Below, in pieces: positions 9,421-19,600 of a stretch of 64,000 nt of DNA. The stretch is from Bacillota bacterium (GTDB lineage Bacteria; Bacillota; Clostridia; Acetivibrionales; DTU013), in assembly GCA_023426125.1 (NCBI GenBank), contig JAFABI010000025.1:1-64000 (forward strand). The letters run 5' to 3'. Both the position numbers and the translations under genes were made by a program. The notes beneath the pieces are model-generated. The model ran no database searches and had not been told where the DNA came from. It saw only the letters and a program-made list of their open reading frames with translations. Each line of letters opens with the position of its first letter. Position 1 is the first letter of the stretch.

Positions 9421-12400
9421 ATGGGAATTGACAGCTTTTCTGAGAATATGATAATTGCCAGTGGAAAATTTGATGAAGAAATTAGCTATTGGCGGAACAA
9501 ACTTGATGGGGATATTGTAATGGGTAAACTCCAGTATGATCACCTTTGTCCCGCAAATAGGTTTAAAAATGGAATAGTAAGTGCAAGACTGGACAGCGCG
9601 ATATATGAAAAAATACTTAAAATAAGCAACAGTTCTGATTATGGTATCTACATGCTGTTACTAAGCGGATTAATGATCCTGTTATGGAAACATACACGTG
9701 CGGAAGATATAACAATAGGAATGCCGACATTCTCGCAGAATGGAAAATCAAATCACTTTATCAGTAAATTTCTTGCGTTAAGGCAAATTGTTGACGGAAA
9801 TATGATGTATAAAGATCTTCTTGCCGGTATTAGAAATGTAATAAATGAAGCGGATACCTATAAAAATATTCCATTTTCCAAGATAAGTGAGTTTATGAAA
9901 TACAACGTTTATATTAAAGCGCCCTTGTTTAATACTGTAGCATTGCTTAATACCATTCATTGTTATAATGAGGACGAGGATGCTTTTAATGCCGACACTG
10001 TATTTTATTTTTCAAAGTTGGAAAATTCAATTGATATAAAAGTAGAATACAACCAATTTCTTTACGAAAAGGATACAATAAAACGATTTTTAGGCCATCT
10101 GCTAAATATTTTGAATGCAGTTCTGGAAAATCCGGCGATAAAAATATCCGATGTGTCTTTTTTAAGTAAAGAAGAATATGATCAGATATTATTTGCTTTT
10201 AATGAATCTAATGCTACGTATCCTGATGATGTAACCATTCACAAATTATTTGAGCAACAGGTTGAAAAAACCCCCAATAATACTGCACTTGTCTTTAACG
10301 GCGAGAAGCTGTCATATAAGGAATTGAACAGGAAAGCCAACCAGCTTGCGAGAACACTCAGGGAAAAAGGTGTGCAGGCTGGCTCTATAGTAGCGGTTAT
10401 TATGGAACGGTCATTTGATATGATTATTGGCGTTCTGGGTATTCTTAAAGCCGGAGGGGCCTATCTGCCCATTGATTCTGACATCCCCAGGAACAGGATT
10501 GAAGCTATTTTGAATGATAGCGGTGCCATGTTCCTTTTATCCAAGGAGAGATTCATTAAGAATGGGAATGATACACCATTTGTGAATACCGAGTCCATAT
10601 GCACGATAATTTTATTAGACAGCCTATCCGATGCCATATCTCAAAACAGCGGTGATAATCTGAGTGAGCTTAATACTCCCCATGACCTGGCATATATCAT
10701 TTATACTTCAGGTTCGACCGGGAAACCCAAAGGAGTGATGATTGAACATAAAAATGTCATTAGGCTGCTGATTAATGATAAATTTCAATTTGAGTTCAGT
10801 GAAAACGATGTATGGACGATGTTTCATTCATTTTGCTTTGACTTTTCCGTATGGGAAATGTATGGAGCACTATTATACGGAGGCTGCCTTGTTGTAGTTC
10901 CCAGAGACATCGCGCAGGATCCTGAAGAATTTCTGAAACTTCTGGAAGTGAATTGCGTAACTGTCTTGAACCAGACACCAACAGCATTTTATAGCTTATG
11001 TAATACTTTAGCGGATAGACAGAATCCAAATCTTCGGCTCAAGTACGTTATTTTTGGAGGTGAAGCCCTGAAACCAGGAATGTTGAAGGTCTGGAAAAGT
11101 ATTTATCCGAATACTAAGCTGATCAATATGTACGGTATAACAGAAACTACAGTACATGTTACATATAAAGAAATAACCGGTGTAGAAATAGAAAGTAATA
11201 TAAGTAACATAGGGAAACCCATACCGACTTCCAAGACATATATTATGGATGAGAAGCAGAATATATTGCCTGTTGGATTGGCAGGTGAATTATGTGTCGG
11301 CGGCGACGGGGTGGCCAGAGGGTATCTGAATAGAGACGAGCTGACGAATATCAAGTTTATTGAGAATCCTTACAAACCCGGAGAAATTATATACAGATCC
11401 GGTGACTTGGCAAGATTTTTACCAAATGGTGAGATGGAGTATTTAGGCAGAATCGACCAACAGGTAAAAATCAGAGGACACAGGATAGAACTGGGCGAGG
11501 TTGAACATGTTATCCTTAAGTTTGCTCATATAAGAGAGGTTCTTGTAATTGCAAGTGAAGAAAATAGCAATAAGTGTATTTGCGCTTATTTTGTTGCTGA
11601 TTCTGTAATAGCCGCTTCAGATATAAGAGAATTTATGAAGAATGAATTACCTGATTACATGATACCAGCCTATTTTATCCAGTTGGACAAAATTCCCCGT
11701 ACAATAAACGGCAAGGCAGATATCAAGTCACTTCCTGATATTGGTAGAAATATGATTAGCAGCAATGATTATGAACCTCCTGCAAATGATATGGAAAAAA
11801 AGATTCTTGATATATGGCAGGAAGTGCTTACAGTAAATAACATTGGTGTTAATGATAATTTCTTTACTTTGGGCGGGGACTCCATCAAAGCGGTTATACT
11901 AGCAAACAGAATAAATAAGATTGAAGGAGTAAATGTATCTGTCAAAGACATTTATGTTAATCCTACAATAAAAAGCTTATCTATGATTGCTCACAACAGC
12001 TGTATTCAAGAGGTAAAAGAACACCAACGCAATGGATTAAGAATGATTAGCGATATTAAAAACAAAATAATGGAGGATGAAAAACAAAGAATTTTAATTG
12101 CTGATAGATACGAAGACTTTTATCCGCTGAGCAAAATACAGCAAGGAATGGTTTTTTACTCAAAATTGAAGAATGATGAACCCATATATCATGACCAATT
12201 TACATTTATGCTTAAATTTAAAAAGTTTGATTTCAACATATTCTGTAAGTCATTTAAACTTCTTATGGAAAAACATCAGGTTTTAAGGACGACCTTTGAT
12301 ATAGAAAACTTTTATGTACCATTACAGTTTGTCCATAAAGAAATAGAGCCTGATATTACTATGGAGGATATCTCGCAAAATGCAGGTTATGAACAAGGTC

Positions 12401-15400
12401 TTACAATAAGGAAGTATTTGAAATCCGATTTAGGCCGAAGATTCAATTTCGGCAATGAGCTGCTATGGAGACTAAAAATTTTCAAACTCACTGAAAATGA
12501 TTATTTCATTATTTTATCATTTCAGCATGCAATCCTCGATGGCTGGAGCGAAGCATCGCTTAACGTGGAACTTATTGGAATATATAACAGATTGATCGAC
12601 GGACTACCATATGAATTAAAAAGGCTGAAGAGTACTTATAAGGACTATGTGGCAATAAACCTGAGTAGAAGTTCAACGCCTGAATCGCAGGAATATTGGA
12701 GAAAAATACTTGAGGGATATTCCAGAAACAAGTTACCATTTAATTTTTCACGTAAAAGAATTAATGATGTGCGTGGAACAAGGATATTTAGGAAACAGCT
12801 TAGCAAAGAACTATTGGGGCGGCTTGAGGGTCTGGCAAAAAAAGTACATTGTTCTCTTAAGGAAATATGTCTGAGCGCATACTTATACTTATTAGCTATC
12901 ATTACTACCGAAAGTGATGTAGTTTCGGGGGTTGTAACGCACGATAGGCCAATAATTGATGATAGTGAAAAAATACTTGGCTGTTTTCTGAATACTATTC
13001 CTGTAAGGATGAAGATAGAAAAATGTATCAATAAACTGGAATTGATAAAAAAGGTTAACGACTTTACTACTGCCGTTAAGCCTCATGAGCTGTTTCTGGC
13101 TGAAATAGCCGGCATAACCGGTGAACCGAATTCAGACGGTAACCCCATATTTGATACTATATTCAACTTTACCGACTTTTATGTTTTCAAAGGGATAGAG
13201 TCAATAGAAGAGGTAATCAGTGAGCCCGACAAAGATTGGCTGATTGAGCCTAATGAGATGACAAATACACTTTTCGATCTTGAAATATCAAAAACGCTGA
13301 ATGAATTTAATATGCAGATAAAATATTCACCTAATTATTTTTGTGATAATGATATTAAAACTTCATTCAATATGTATGTTAAAATTCTTGAAAAACTTGC
13401 GGATGAATCCTGTAATGATTTGAACGGTATTGATTTATTGAGCCCGGACTACATAGAACATACGCTGTTTACTTTTAATAATACCCTAAGCAGTTATCCA
13501 AAAGAAAAAACCATACACAGGTTATTTGAAGAACAGACAGAAAGAACTCCTGATAATATTGCACTTGTTTTTAACGGGAAACATATGACATATCGTGAGT
13601 TGAATGAAAGGTCAAACCAACTGGCACGTTTCCTTCAAAATAATGGAGTGTCACGCTGCGATTATGTCGCACTGATAGCCCAAAGAGGATTTGAAATGAT
13701 AGTAGGCGTGTATGCAATATTAAAATGCGGATGCGCGTATATACCTGTTGATCCGGAGTATCCGGCGGAAAGGCAGGAGTATATTGTTACTAATTCAAAA
13801 GTATCTGCAATTCTGGCAGACAGGAACTATGCATTAAATTCTGCACCGCTGTTGCTAATTGATCTGGATAGTATTTCACACCTGCCCTCTGAAAACTTGA
13901 ATATGCAAAAGGACTTCAGTGATATTGCCTATGTCATATATACTTCAGGTTCAACAGGTGTACCTAAAGGAGTTATGATCGAGCATCACTCGGCTGTCAA
14001 CCTTATTACCTGGGTGAATAATAAATTTGATATAAGTCAGAATGATGTCTTGCTTTTTGTTACACCCATGTGCTTTGATTTATCGGTCTATGATATTTTT
14101 GGTTTACTGGCATCCGGCGGGAGAATCGTAATTACTGAAAAGAAGCAGGTGCAAAATCCACACGAGCTTAAGCAACTACTGATTGATAACAGAATTACTT
14201 TCTGGGATTCTGTTCCTTCTACTATGAGTTACCTTGTGAATTATCTTGAGGAAGAAGATAGTAACTACAATCAGCATGACTTGAGGCTGGTTTTCCTCAG
14301 TGGTGATTGGATACCGGTAAAACTTCCTGCCAGGATCTCAAAATATTTCAGCAAAGCAAAAGTAATAAGCCTTGGTGGAGCAACAGAAGGGACAGTATGG
14401 TCGATATACTACCCGATAGAAAGCGTTGGTGAATATCAAACCAGCATACCGTATGGGAAACCCATAGCCAACAATTATTTCTATATATTGGATGAAGGCT
14501 TGAATCCGGTATCGGAAGGGGTCGCAGGGGAGCTTTATATCGGAGGGGTCGGAGTTGCAAGAGGTTATATAAATGATAAGAAAAAGACAGAAACATCGTT
14601 TATTAAAAATAAATTTATCAGATCCGGTAATGAGTTAATGTATAAAACCGGTGATTTAGGCAGAATGCTTCCTGATGGCAACATCGAATTTCTTGGCAGA
14701 ATAGATCACCAGGTCAAAATCAGAGGCTTTAGGGTGGAATTGGGTGAGATTGAAAATGCTATATTAAAGCATGAGTTCGTTAAGGATGCTGTTGTTATTG
14801 ATCGAGTGGATTCAACAGGCAATAAGCAATTATGTGCATATTTTGTTTCTATAGTCGATACGGAAATTCCCGATATAAGAGAATTCCTTCTTAAAAAGCT
14901 TCCCGATTACATGGTGCCTGCCTATTTTGTTAGACTAGATAGCATTCCCCTGACGACAAATGGGAAGATCGATCGAAAAGCGTTGCCTGAACCCGAATCA
15001 GGCTTTCATTTGGAAAGATCTTACGCAGCGCCGGAAAATGATGTGCAAAGCAAGCTGGTCATGATTTGGCAGGAAGTATTGGGCCTCGATGGGGGATCCA
15101 TTGGTATAAATGACAACTTCTTTGAAATTGGTGGTCATTCACTAAGCGCTACTACACTTGTATCAAAGATACATAAAGCTTATGACGTAATGATTCCGTT
15201 AAAGGAAGTGTTTATACGACAAACTGTGAAGAGCCTTGCGGAGTATATTGATAAAGCTGAAAAAAGTAATATCTACAAATCAATTGAACCGGTAGAAACG
15301 CAGGACTTTTATCAATTATCATCTGCACAGAAAAGACTGTTTATTCTTGATCGGCTTGAGGGATGCAGTACAACATATAATATGCCGTCTATCACGCTTG

Positions 15401-16659
15401 TTGAAGGGACAATAGACAGGGAACATTTTGGGAATATAGCAAGGCAGCTGGTGAAACGTCATGATGCTTTTCGAACCGCTATAGTAGTAGTGAACGGTAA
15501 ACCAGTTCAAAAGATATTTGAAAATGTGGATTTCAAGCTGGAGTATCTTGAAGCTGACGGTACTTCTATTGGAGATAGTGTTAATGTTAAGAGGTTTATC
15601 CAGCCATTTAAACTTGATGAACCTCCACTCCTTAGAATAAAGCTTTTGAAGCTGGGAGAAGGAAAGCATATGATGTTCATTGATATGCACCATATTATAT
15701 CTGACGGAACCTCCATTGGAATACTGATTAAAGAATTTACAGATCTATACAGAGGCGATGAACTCCCGCCTTTAAGGATACAATACCGGGATTTTGCATA
15801 CTGGCAGAATAAACTCTCCGAATCTGAATATATGAAAAAATCAGAGGAATACTGGTTGAATCTCTTATCCGGCAAAATCCCTGTGATGGATTTGCCTACT
15901 GATTACGAAAGGCCTTTGGTAAAAAGCTATGACGGAGACCGTGTTTATTTCAGGATAAATAATGAACGAACCAAGGATCTTAAGGCAATAGCTTCTGAAA
16001 CAAATACTACCTTGTTTATGGTTTTATTATCCGCATTCAATATACTGATGCATAAATACACTGCTCAGACAGATATTTTGATAGGTGTTGGTATAGCCGG
16101 CAGGCCACATGCCGATCTTGAAAACATTATAGGTATGTTTGTCAACATGCTGGTCATGAGAAATCACCCTATGGAAGAAAAAACGTTCATTGAGTTTCTT
16201 TCCGAGGTAAGGGAGAATTCATTAAAAGCGTTTGAAAATCAGGATTATCAGTTTGAAGAACTTGTGGACAAACTTAAACTCGAAAGGGATCCGGGGAGAA
16301 ATCCTATTGTTGATGTCGTGTTTACTCTGCAGAATATGGATATTCCCAATGTGGAGATAAACGGATTAAAGTTCATGCCTTATGAAAGTGATACTTATAA
16401 ATCCAAATTTGATTTAACTCTTTTTGCTACGGAAATGGAGGATGGTATTCAGTTTGTTGTTGAGTATTCAACAGATTTATTCTCTAAAACAACTATTGAA
16501 AACCTATCTCAGCATTTGATTAAAATTATCAATATTTTGGTCTCAGATAGAAATATAAAGCTAAGGGATATCGAAATACTCGATAAAAACCGAATGGAGC
16601 GAATAAGTGAAGCAATCATAAAACAAAGGCAAGAGGTTGCTGCGGATATTGACTTTTAG
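9421..16659 (+). CDS. NRPS: half-C, A(Thr), PCP, C, A(Cys), PCP, C
   Basis: Two modules in 2412 residues. An N-terminal half condensation domain (about 1-255) is followed by an A domain whose code reads DFWNIGMVHK, the standard threonine code, and a PCP (GGDSIKA, Ser821). The internal C domain starts near 899 and has QHAILDGWS at 1035-1043, with Gln in place of the first His of HHxxxDG. The second A domain (A3 near 1506) reads DLYDFSLVWK, close to cysteine codes such as DLYNLSLIWK. The second PCP has Ser1907 and the terminal C domain has MHHIISDG (His2090). No Cy motif DxxxxDxxS is present, so heterocyclisation of Cys here is not supported. Start ATG follows GGGGG with 8 bases spacing. The protein ends in VAADIDF. 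Confidence 0.96.
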   Translation: MGIDSFSENMIIASGKFDEEISYWRNKLDGDIVMGKLQYDHLCPANRFKNGIVSARLDSAIYEKILKISNSSDYGIYMLLLSGLMILLWKHTRAEDITIGMPTFSQNGKSNHFISKFLALRQIVDGNMMYKDLLAGIRNVINEADTYKNIPFSKISEFMKYNVYIKAPLFNTVALLNTIHCYNEDEDAFNADTVFYFSKLENSIDIKVEYNQFLYEKDTIKRFLGHLLNILNAVLENPAIKISDVSFLSKEEYDQILFAFNESNATYPDDVTIHKLFEQQVEKTPNNTALVFNGEKLSYKELNRKANQLARTLREKGVQAGSIVAVIMERSFDMIIGVLGILKAGGAYLPIDSDIPRNRIEAILNDSGAMFLLSKERFIKNGNDTPFVNTESICTIILLDSLSDAISQNSGDNLSELNTPHDLAYIIYTSGSTGKPKGVMIEHKNVIRLLINDKFQFEFSENDVWTMFHSFCFDFSVWEMYGALLYGGCLVVVPRDIAQDPEEFLKLLEVNCVTVLNQTPTAFYSLCNTLADRQNPNLRLKYVIFGGEALKPGMLKVWKSIYPNTKLINMYGITETTVHVTYKEITGVEIESNISNIGKPIPTSKTYIMDEKQNILPVGLAGELCVGGDGVARGYLNRDELTNIKFIENPYKPGEIIYRSGDLARFLPNGEMEYLGRIDQQVKIRGHRIELGEVEHVILKFAHIREVLVIASEENSNKCICAYFVADSVIAASDIREFMKNELPDYMIPAYFIQLDKIPRTINGKADIKSLPDIGRNMISSNDYEPPANDMEKKILDIWQEVLTVNNIGVNDNFFTLGGDSIKAVILANRINKIEGVNVSVKDIYVNPTIKSLSMIAHNSCIQEVKEHQRNGLRMISDIKNKIMEDEKQRILIADRYEDFYPLSKIQQGMVFYSKLKNDEPIYHDQFTFMLKFKKFDFNIFCKSFKLLMEKHQVLRTTFDIENFYVPLQFVHKEIEPDITMEDISQNAGYEQGLTIRKYLKSDLGRRFNFGNELLWRLKIFKLTENDYFIILSFQHAILDGWSEASLNVELIGIYNRLIDGLPYELKRLKSTYKDYVAINLSRSSTPESQEYWRKILEGYSRNKLPFNFSRKRINDVRGTRIFRKQLSKELLGRLEGLAKKVHCSLKEICLSAYLYLLAIITTESDVVSGVVTHDRPIIDDSEKILGCFLNTIPVRMKIEKCINKLELIKKVNDFTTAVKPHELFLAEIAGITGEPNSDGNPIFDTIFNFTDFYVFKGIESIEEVISEPDKDWLIEPNEMTNTLFDLEISKTLNEFNMQIKYSPNYFCDNDIKTSFNMYVKILEKLADESCNDLNGIDLLSPDYIEHTLFTFNNTLSSYPKEKTIHRLFEEQTERTPDNIALVFNGKHMTYRELNERSNQLARFLQNNGVSRCDYVALIAQRGFEMIVGVYAILKCGCAYIPVDPEYPAERQEYIVTNSKVSAILADRNYALNSAPLLLIDLDSISHLPSENLNMQKDFSDIAYVIYTSGSTGVPKGVMIEHHSAVNLITWVNNKFDISQNDVLLFVTPMCFDLSVYDIFGLLASGGRIVITEKKQVQNPHELKQLLIDNRITFWDSVPSTMSYLVNYLEEEDSNYNQHDLRLVFLSGDWIPVKLPARISKYFSKAKVISLGGATEGTVWSIYYPIESVGEYQTSIPYGKPIANNYFYILDEGLNPVSEGVAGELYIGGVGVARGYINDKKKTETSFIKNKFIRSGNELMYKTGDLGRMLPDGNIEFLGRIDHQVKIRGFRVELGEIENAILKHEFVKDAVVIDRVDSTGNKQLCAYFVSIVDTEIPDIREFLLKKLPDYMVPAYFVRLDSIPLTTNGKIDRKALPEPESGFHLERSYAAPENDVQSKLVMIWQEVLGLDGGSIGINDNFFEIGGHSLSATTLVSKIHKAYDVMIPLKEVFIRQTVKSLAEYIDKAEKSNIYKSIEPVETQDFYQLSSAQKRLFILDRLEGCSTTYNMPSITLVEGTIDREHFGNIARQLVKRHDAFRTAIVVVNGKPVQKIFENVDFKLEYLEADGTSIGDSVNVKRFIQPFKLDEPPLLRIKLLKLGEGKHMMFIDMHHIISDGTSIGILIKEFTDLYRGDELPPLRIQYRDFAYWQNKLSESEYMKKSEEYWLNLLSGKIPVMDLPTDYERPLVKSYDGDRVYFRINNERTKDLKAIASETNTTLFMVLLSAFNILMHKYTAQTDILIGVGIAGRPHADLENIIGMFVNMLVMRNHPMEEKTFIEFLSEVRENSLKAFENQDYQFEELVDKLKLERDPGRNPIVDVVFTLQNMDIPNVEINGLKFMPYESDTYKSKFDLTLFATEMEDGIQFVVEYSTDLFSKTTIENLSQHLIKIINILVSDRNIKLRDIEILDKNRMERISEAIIKQRQEVAADIDF

Positions 16660-16698
16660 CGTGTTTGATGATGATCGACCAAGGTTGGGAGGATACAT

Positions 16699-19600
16699 AT
16701 GGAAGCAATTGATAAGAACCTGGTATTGGGATTGCATGAGTTTGAAGAAGAAAAACAATACTGGATCGACAAGCTTGAAGGAATTACTCAGGAAACAACG
16801 GTGATGCGTGATTTCGGCTTAAAGGTACAAAATGAAAAGGTTTGCTATGGGTTTAGCCTGGATCGACAGATATATGAGCAGCTCGACAAGGTATCCAAGG
16901 GTCAGGAGCTTTCCTTATTCATCATAATGCTTACTGTTTTCAAGGTGCTTTTACATAAGCACACTGGATATAATCACATTATTACAGCTTCGCCGGTTTT
17001 GTCTACAAAGGATAACCTTGTTGCCTTTAACAAGTGGATCATTTTCAGAGATACCGTAGATGAAACAACCACTGTTAGGGAACTACTGTCTTCCTTAAGG
17101 AAAACGGTATTAGAGGGATATAAAAATCAACATTACCCGCTTGAAAATGCAATGGATGAAGCAGGGCTGAAACAGTCCGGGCTGTCTTTGTTAAAAGTGG
17201 CTTTTTGTATGCAAAATTTACACTCGGAAGGATATATTCATGAAATAACTAACTCTCCGTCAAATGATATAACGGTAACCATATCCAATAAAGACGGCGG
17301 GATTAAAGCCAACATATTCTACAATAACGGATTATATAGAAGCGATACGATACACAGTCTTGCAAACGGATATATGCGATTATTGAGAATTATATTGGGA
17401 AATAGAGAGATGACCATAGCTGATATTAAGTATATTGATGATATTCAAAAGGAAAAAATACTCGAGGAGTTTAACTGCACGCGGACAGACTTTCCGAGAA
17501 ATAGTACGATACATGGATTGTTTGAGGAACAGGCCAAGGCACATCCGGATAAATTAGCTGTCATTTTCAATGGAGAGAAGGAACTGACTTATAAGGAACT
17601 CGATGAAAGGTCCAACCAGTTATCGAACTATTTGACAATGGAGCAAAAGATAAGCCCCGATACACCTGTTGGATTGCTTCTCGGAAAATCAACCGAATTG
17701 ATAATAGCCATAGTAGGTATTCTGAAGGCGGGTGCGGCTTATGTACCAATAGACATTAGAAATCCCGAAAGCCGTATAAAAAGTATTATTGATGATGCAC
17801 AGATCCGTATTGTTATTACGGAAAAGGAGTATATCGGTACTTTAAACAAGCTGCAGTGGGAATGCCCTACGTTTGACACTTATATTTGCATGAACAGCAG
17901 TGATGTTTACTCTGAGACGGAAACAAAAAAGAATGAATTGATGGATAAAAAGTTATGGGACTATGTTGGAGAAAGCTCTACGAATGCAATCCAGGGCGGC
18001 GGATGGGTCAACAGCTATACAGGTGAAGATATAAGCTGTGATGAGATGGAAGAGTATTCTCAGAATGTGTTGACAAAACTAATGCCTTATCTCAATAAGA
18101 ACATCAGGGTTCTCGAAATAGGATGCTCCTCAGGACTCAGCATGTTCAGGATCGCACCGTATGTAAGCCTGTATTACGGTACCGACCTGTCTGAAACAAT
18201 TATAGCTCAAAACCAGCAGCGTATTACAAAGGAAGGAATAGCCAACATAAAGCTTAAATGTACCTCTGCTCATGAGATCAACGAGATAGAAGAACGGGAT
18301 TTTGATATTGTTATTATGAATAGTGTTATTCAATGTTTTCATGGCTATAACTATATGCGGGGGGTAATCAAAAGGGCTGTATCTCTGATGAAAGAGAATG
18401 GGATCATGTTTATTGGGGATGTAATGGATCCTGATTTGAAAAGTGCTATGATTGATTCTTTGGTAAGTTTCAAACATGAACATGCCGGAAGCAACTCCAA
18501 AACAAAAACAGACTGGTCCAATGAGTTGTTTGTGTCCAGAGGCTTCTTTGAAGATTTGTGTACTGAGGTATCGGAAATTGATAGTGTCAGCTTTTCTGAC
18601 AAGATTTTTTCCATAGATAATGAGCTGACAAGATACAGATATGATACTCTGCTAAAAATTAATAAAAATGCTGACATACAAAGACCCTGGAGAGATAAAC
18701 ACAAATCCCAGATTGGGGCAAATCTTCTCGAGTGTAAGGAAAAGGTTCCCTGCGTTTCATATGCTGGTCCGGGTGACCTGGCTTATATTATTTATACTTC
18801 AGGTTCCACCGGTAATCCTAAAGGAGTAATGGTAGAGCATAAAAGTGTCGTCAGACTTGTGAGAAATACAAATTATATTAAATTTGATGAAGATGAAAGA
18901 ATACTTCAAACAGGTTCAATAGCATTTGATGCATCTACTTTCGAAATATGGGCTGCACTTTTAAATGGTTACCGTCTCTATCTGTATGACGAAGATACTA
19001 TCTTGGATTTTAGCAGACTTAAAAATATTATTTATAGTCATCGGATTACCACTCTTTTCTTGACGACTTCCCTTTTCACTCAACTATCAGAAGAGAATCC
19101 GGAAATGTTTATGAATGTAAGGAATCTTATTGTAGGCGGGGATGTTTTACCTCCAAAACACGCAAATAAAATACGAGGGGTCTGCAGAAAAATAAAATTG
19201 ATTAATGCATATGGCCCTACTGAGAATACGACCTTTTCAACCTACTTTTTAGTAAACAGGGATTTTGATTATAATATTCCGATTGGAAAGCCAATTTCCA
19301 ACTCAACAGCATATGTAACCGATAAGTATTATAACTTACAGCCGATTGGTGTGCCGGGAGAGTTATGCCTCGGTGGTGATGGCGTAGCCAGAGGATATCT
19401 CAATAATCAGGATAGAACAAGAGAAAGATTTGTTCCCGACCCATTTCTTAAAACGGGTGTCATGTATAAGACAGGAGATATGGCCAGATGGCTCCCGGAT
19501 GGAAATCTGGAGTTTTTGGGCAGGATTGATAACCAGATAAAGGTAAGGGGATTCAGAATAGAATTGGAGGAAATAGAATGGCAGATCCTTGGCTACGGAT

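Noticed and set aside
12110..13420. Epimerisation domain between the Thr and Cys modules
   Set aside because: The domain lies between a PCP and an A domain, as a condensation domain should, and is not followed by a separate C domain, as an E domain would be.
9421..16659. Cyclisation (Cy) domain for the Cys module
   Set aside because: The C domain before the Cys A domain has a QHxxxDG motif, not DxxxxDxxS.
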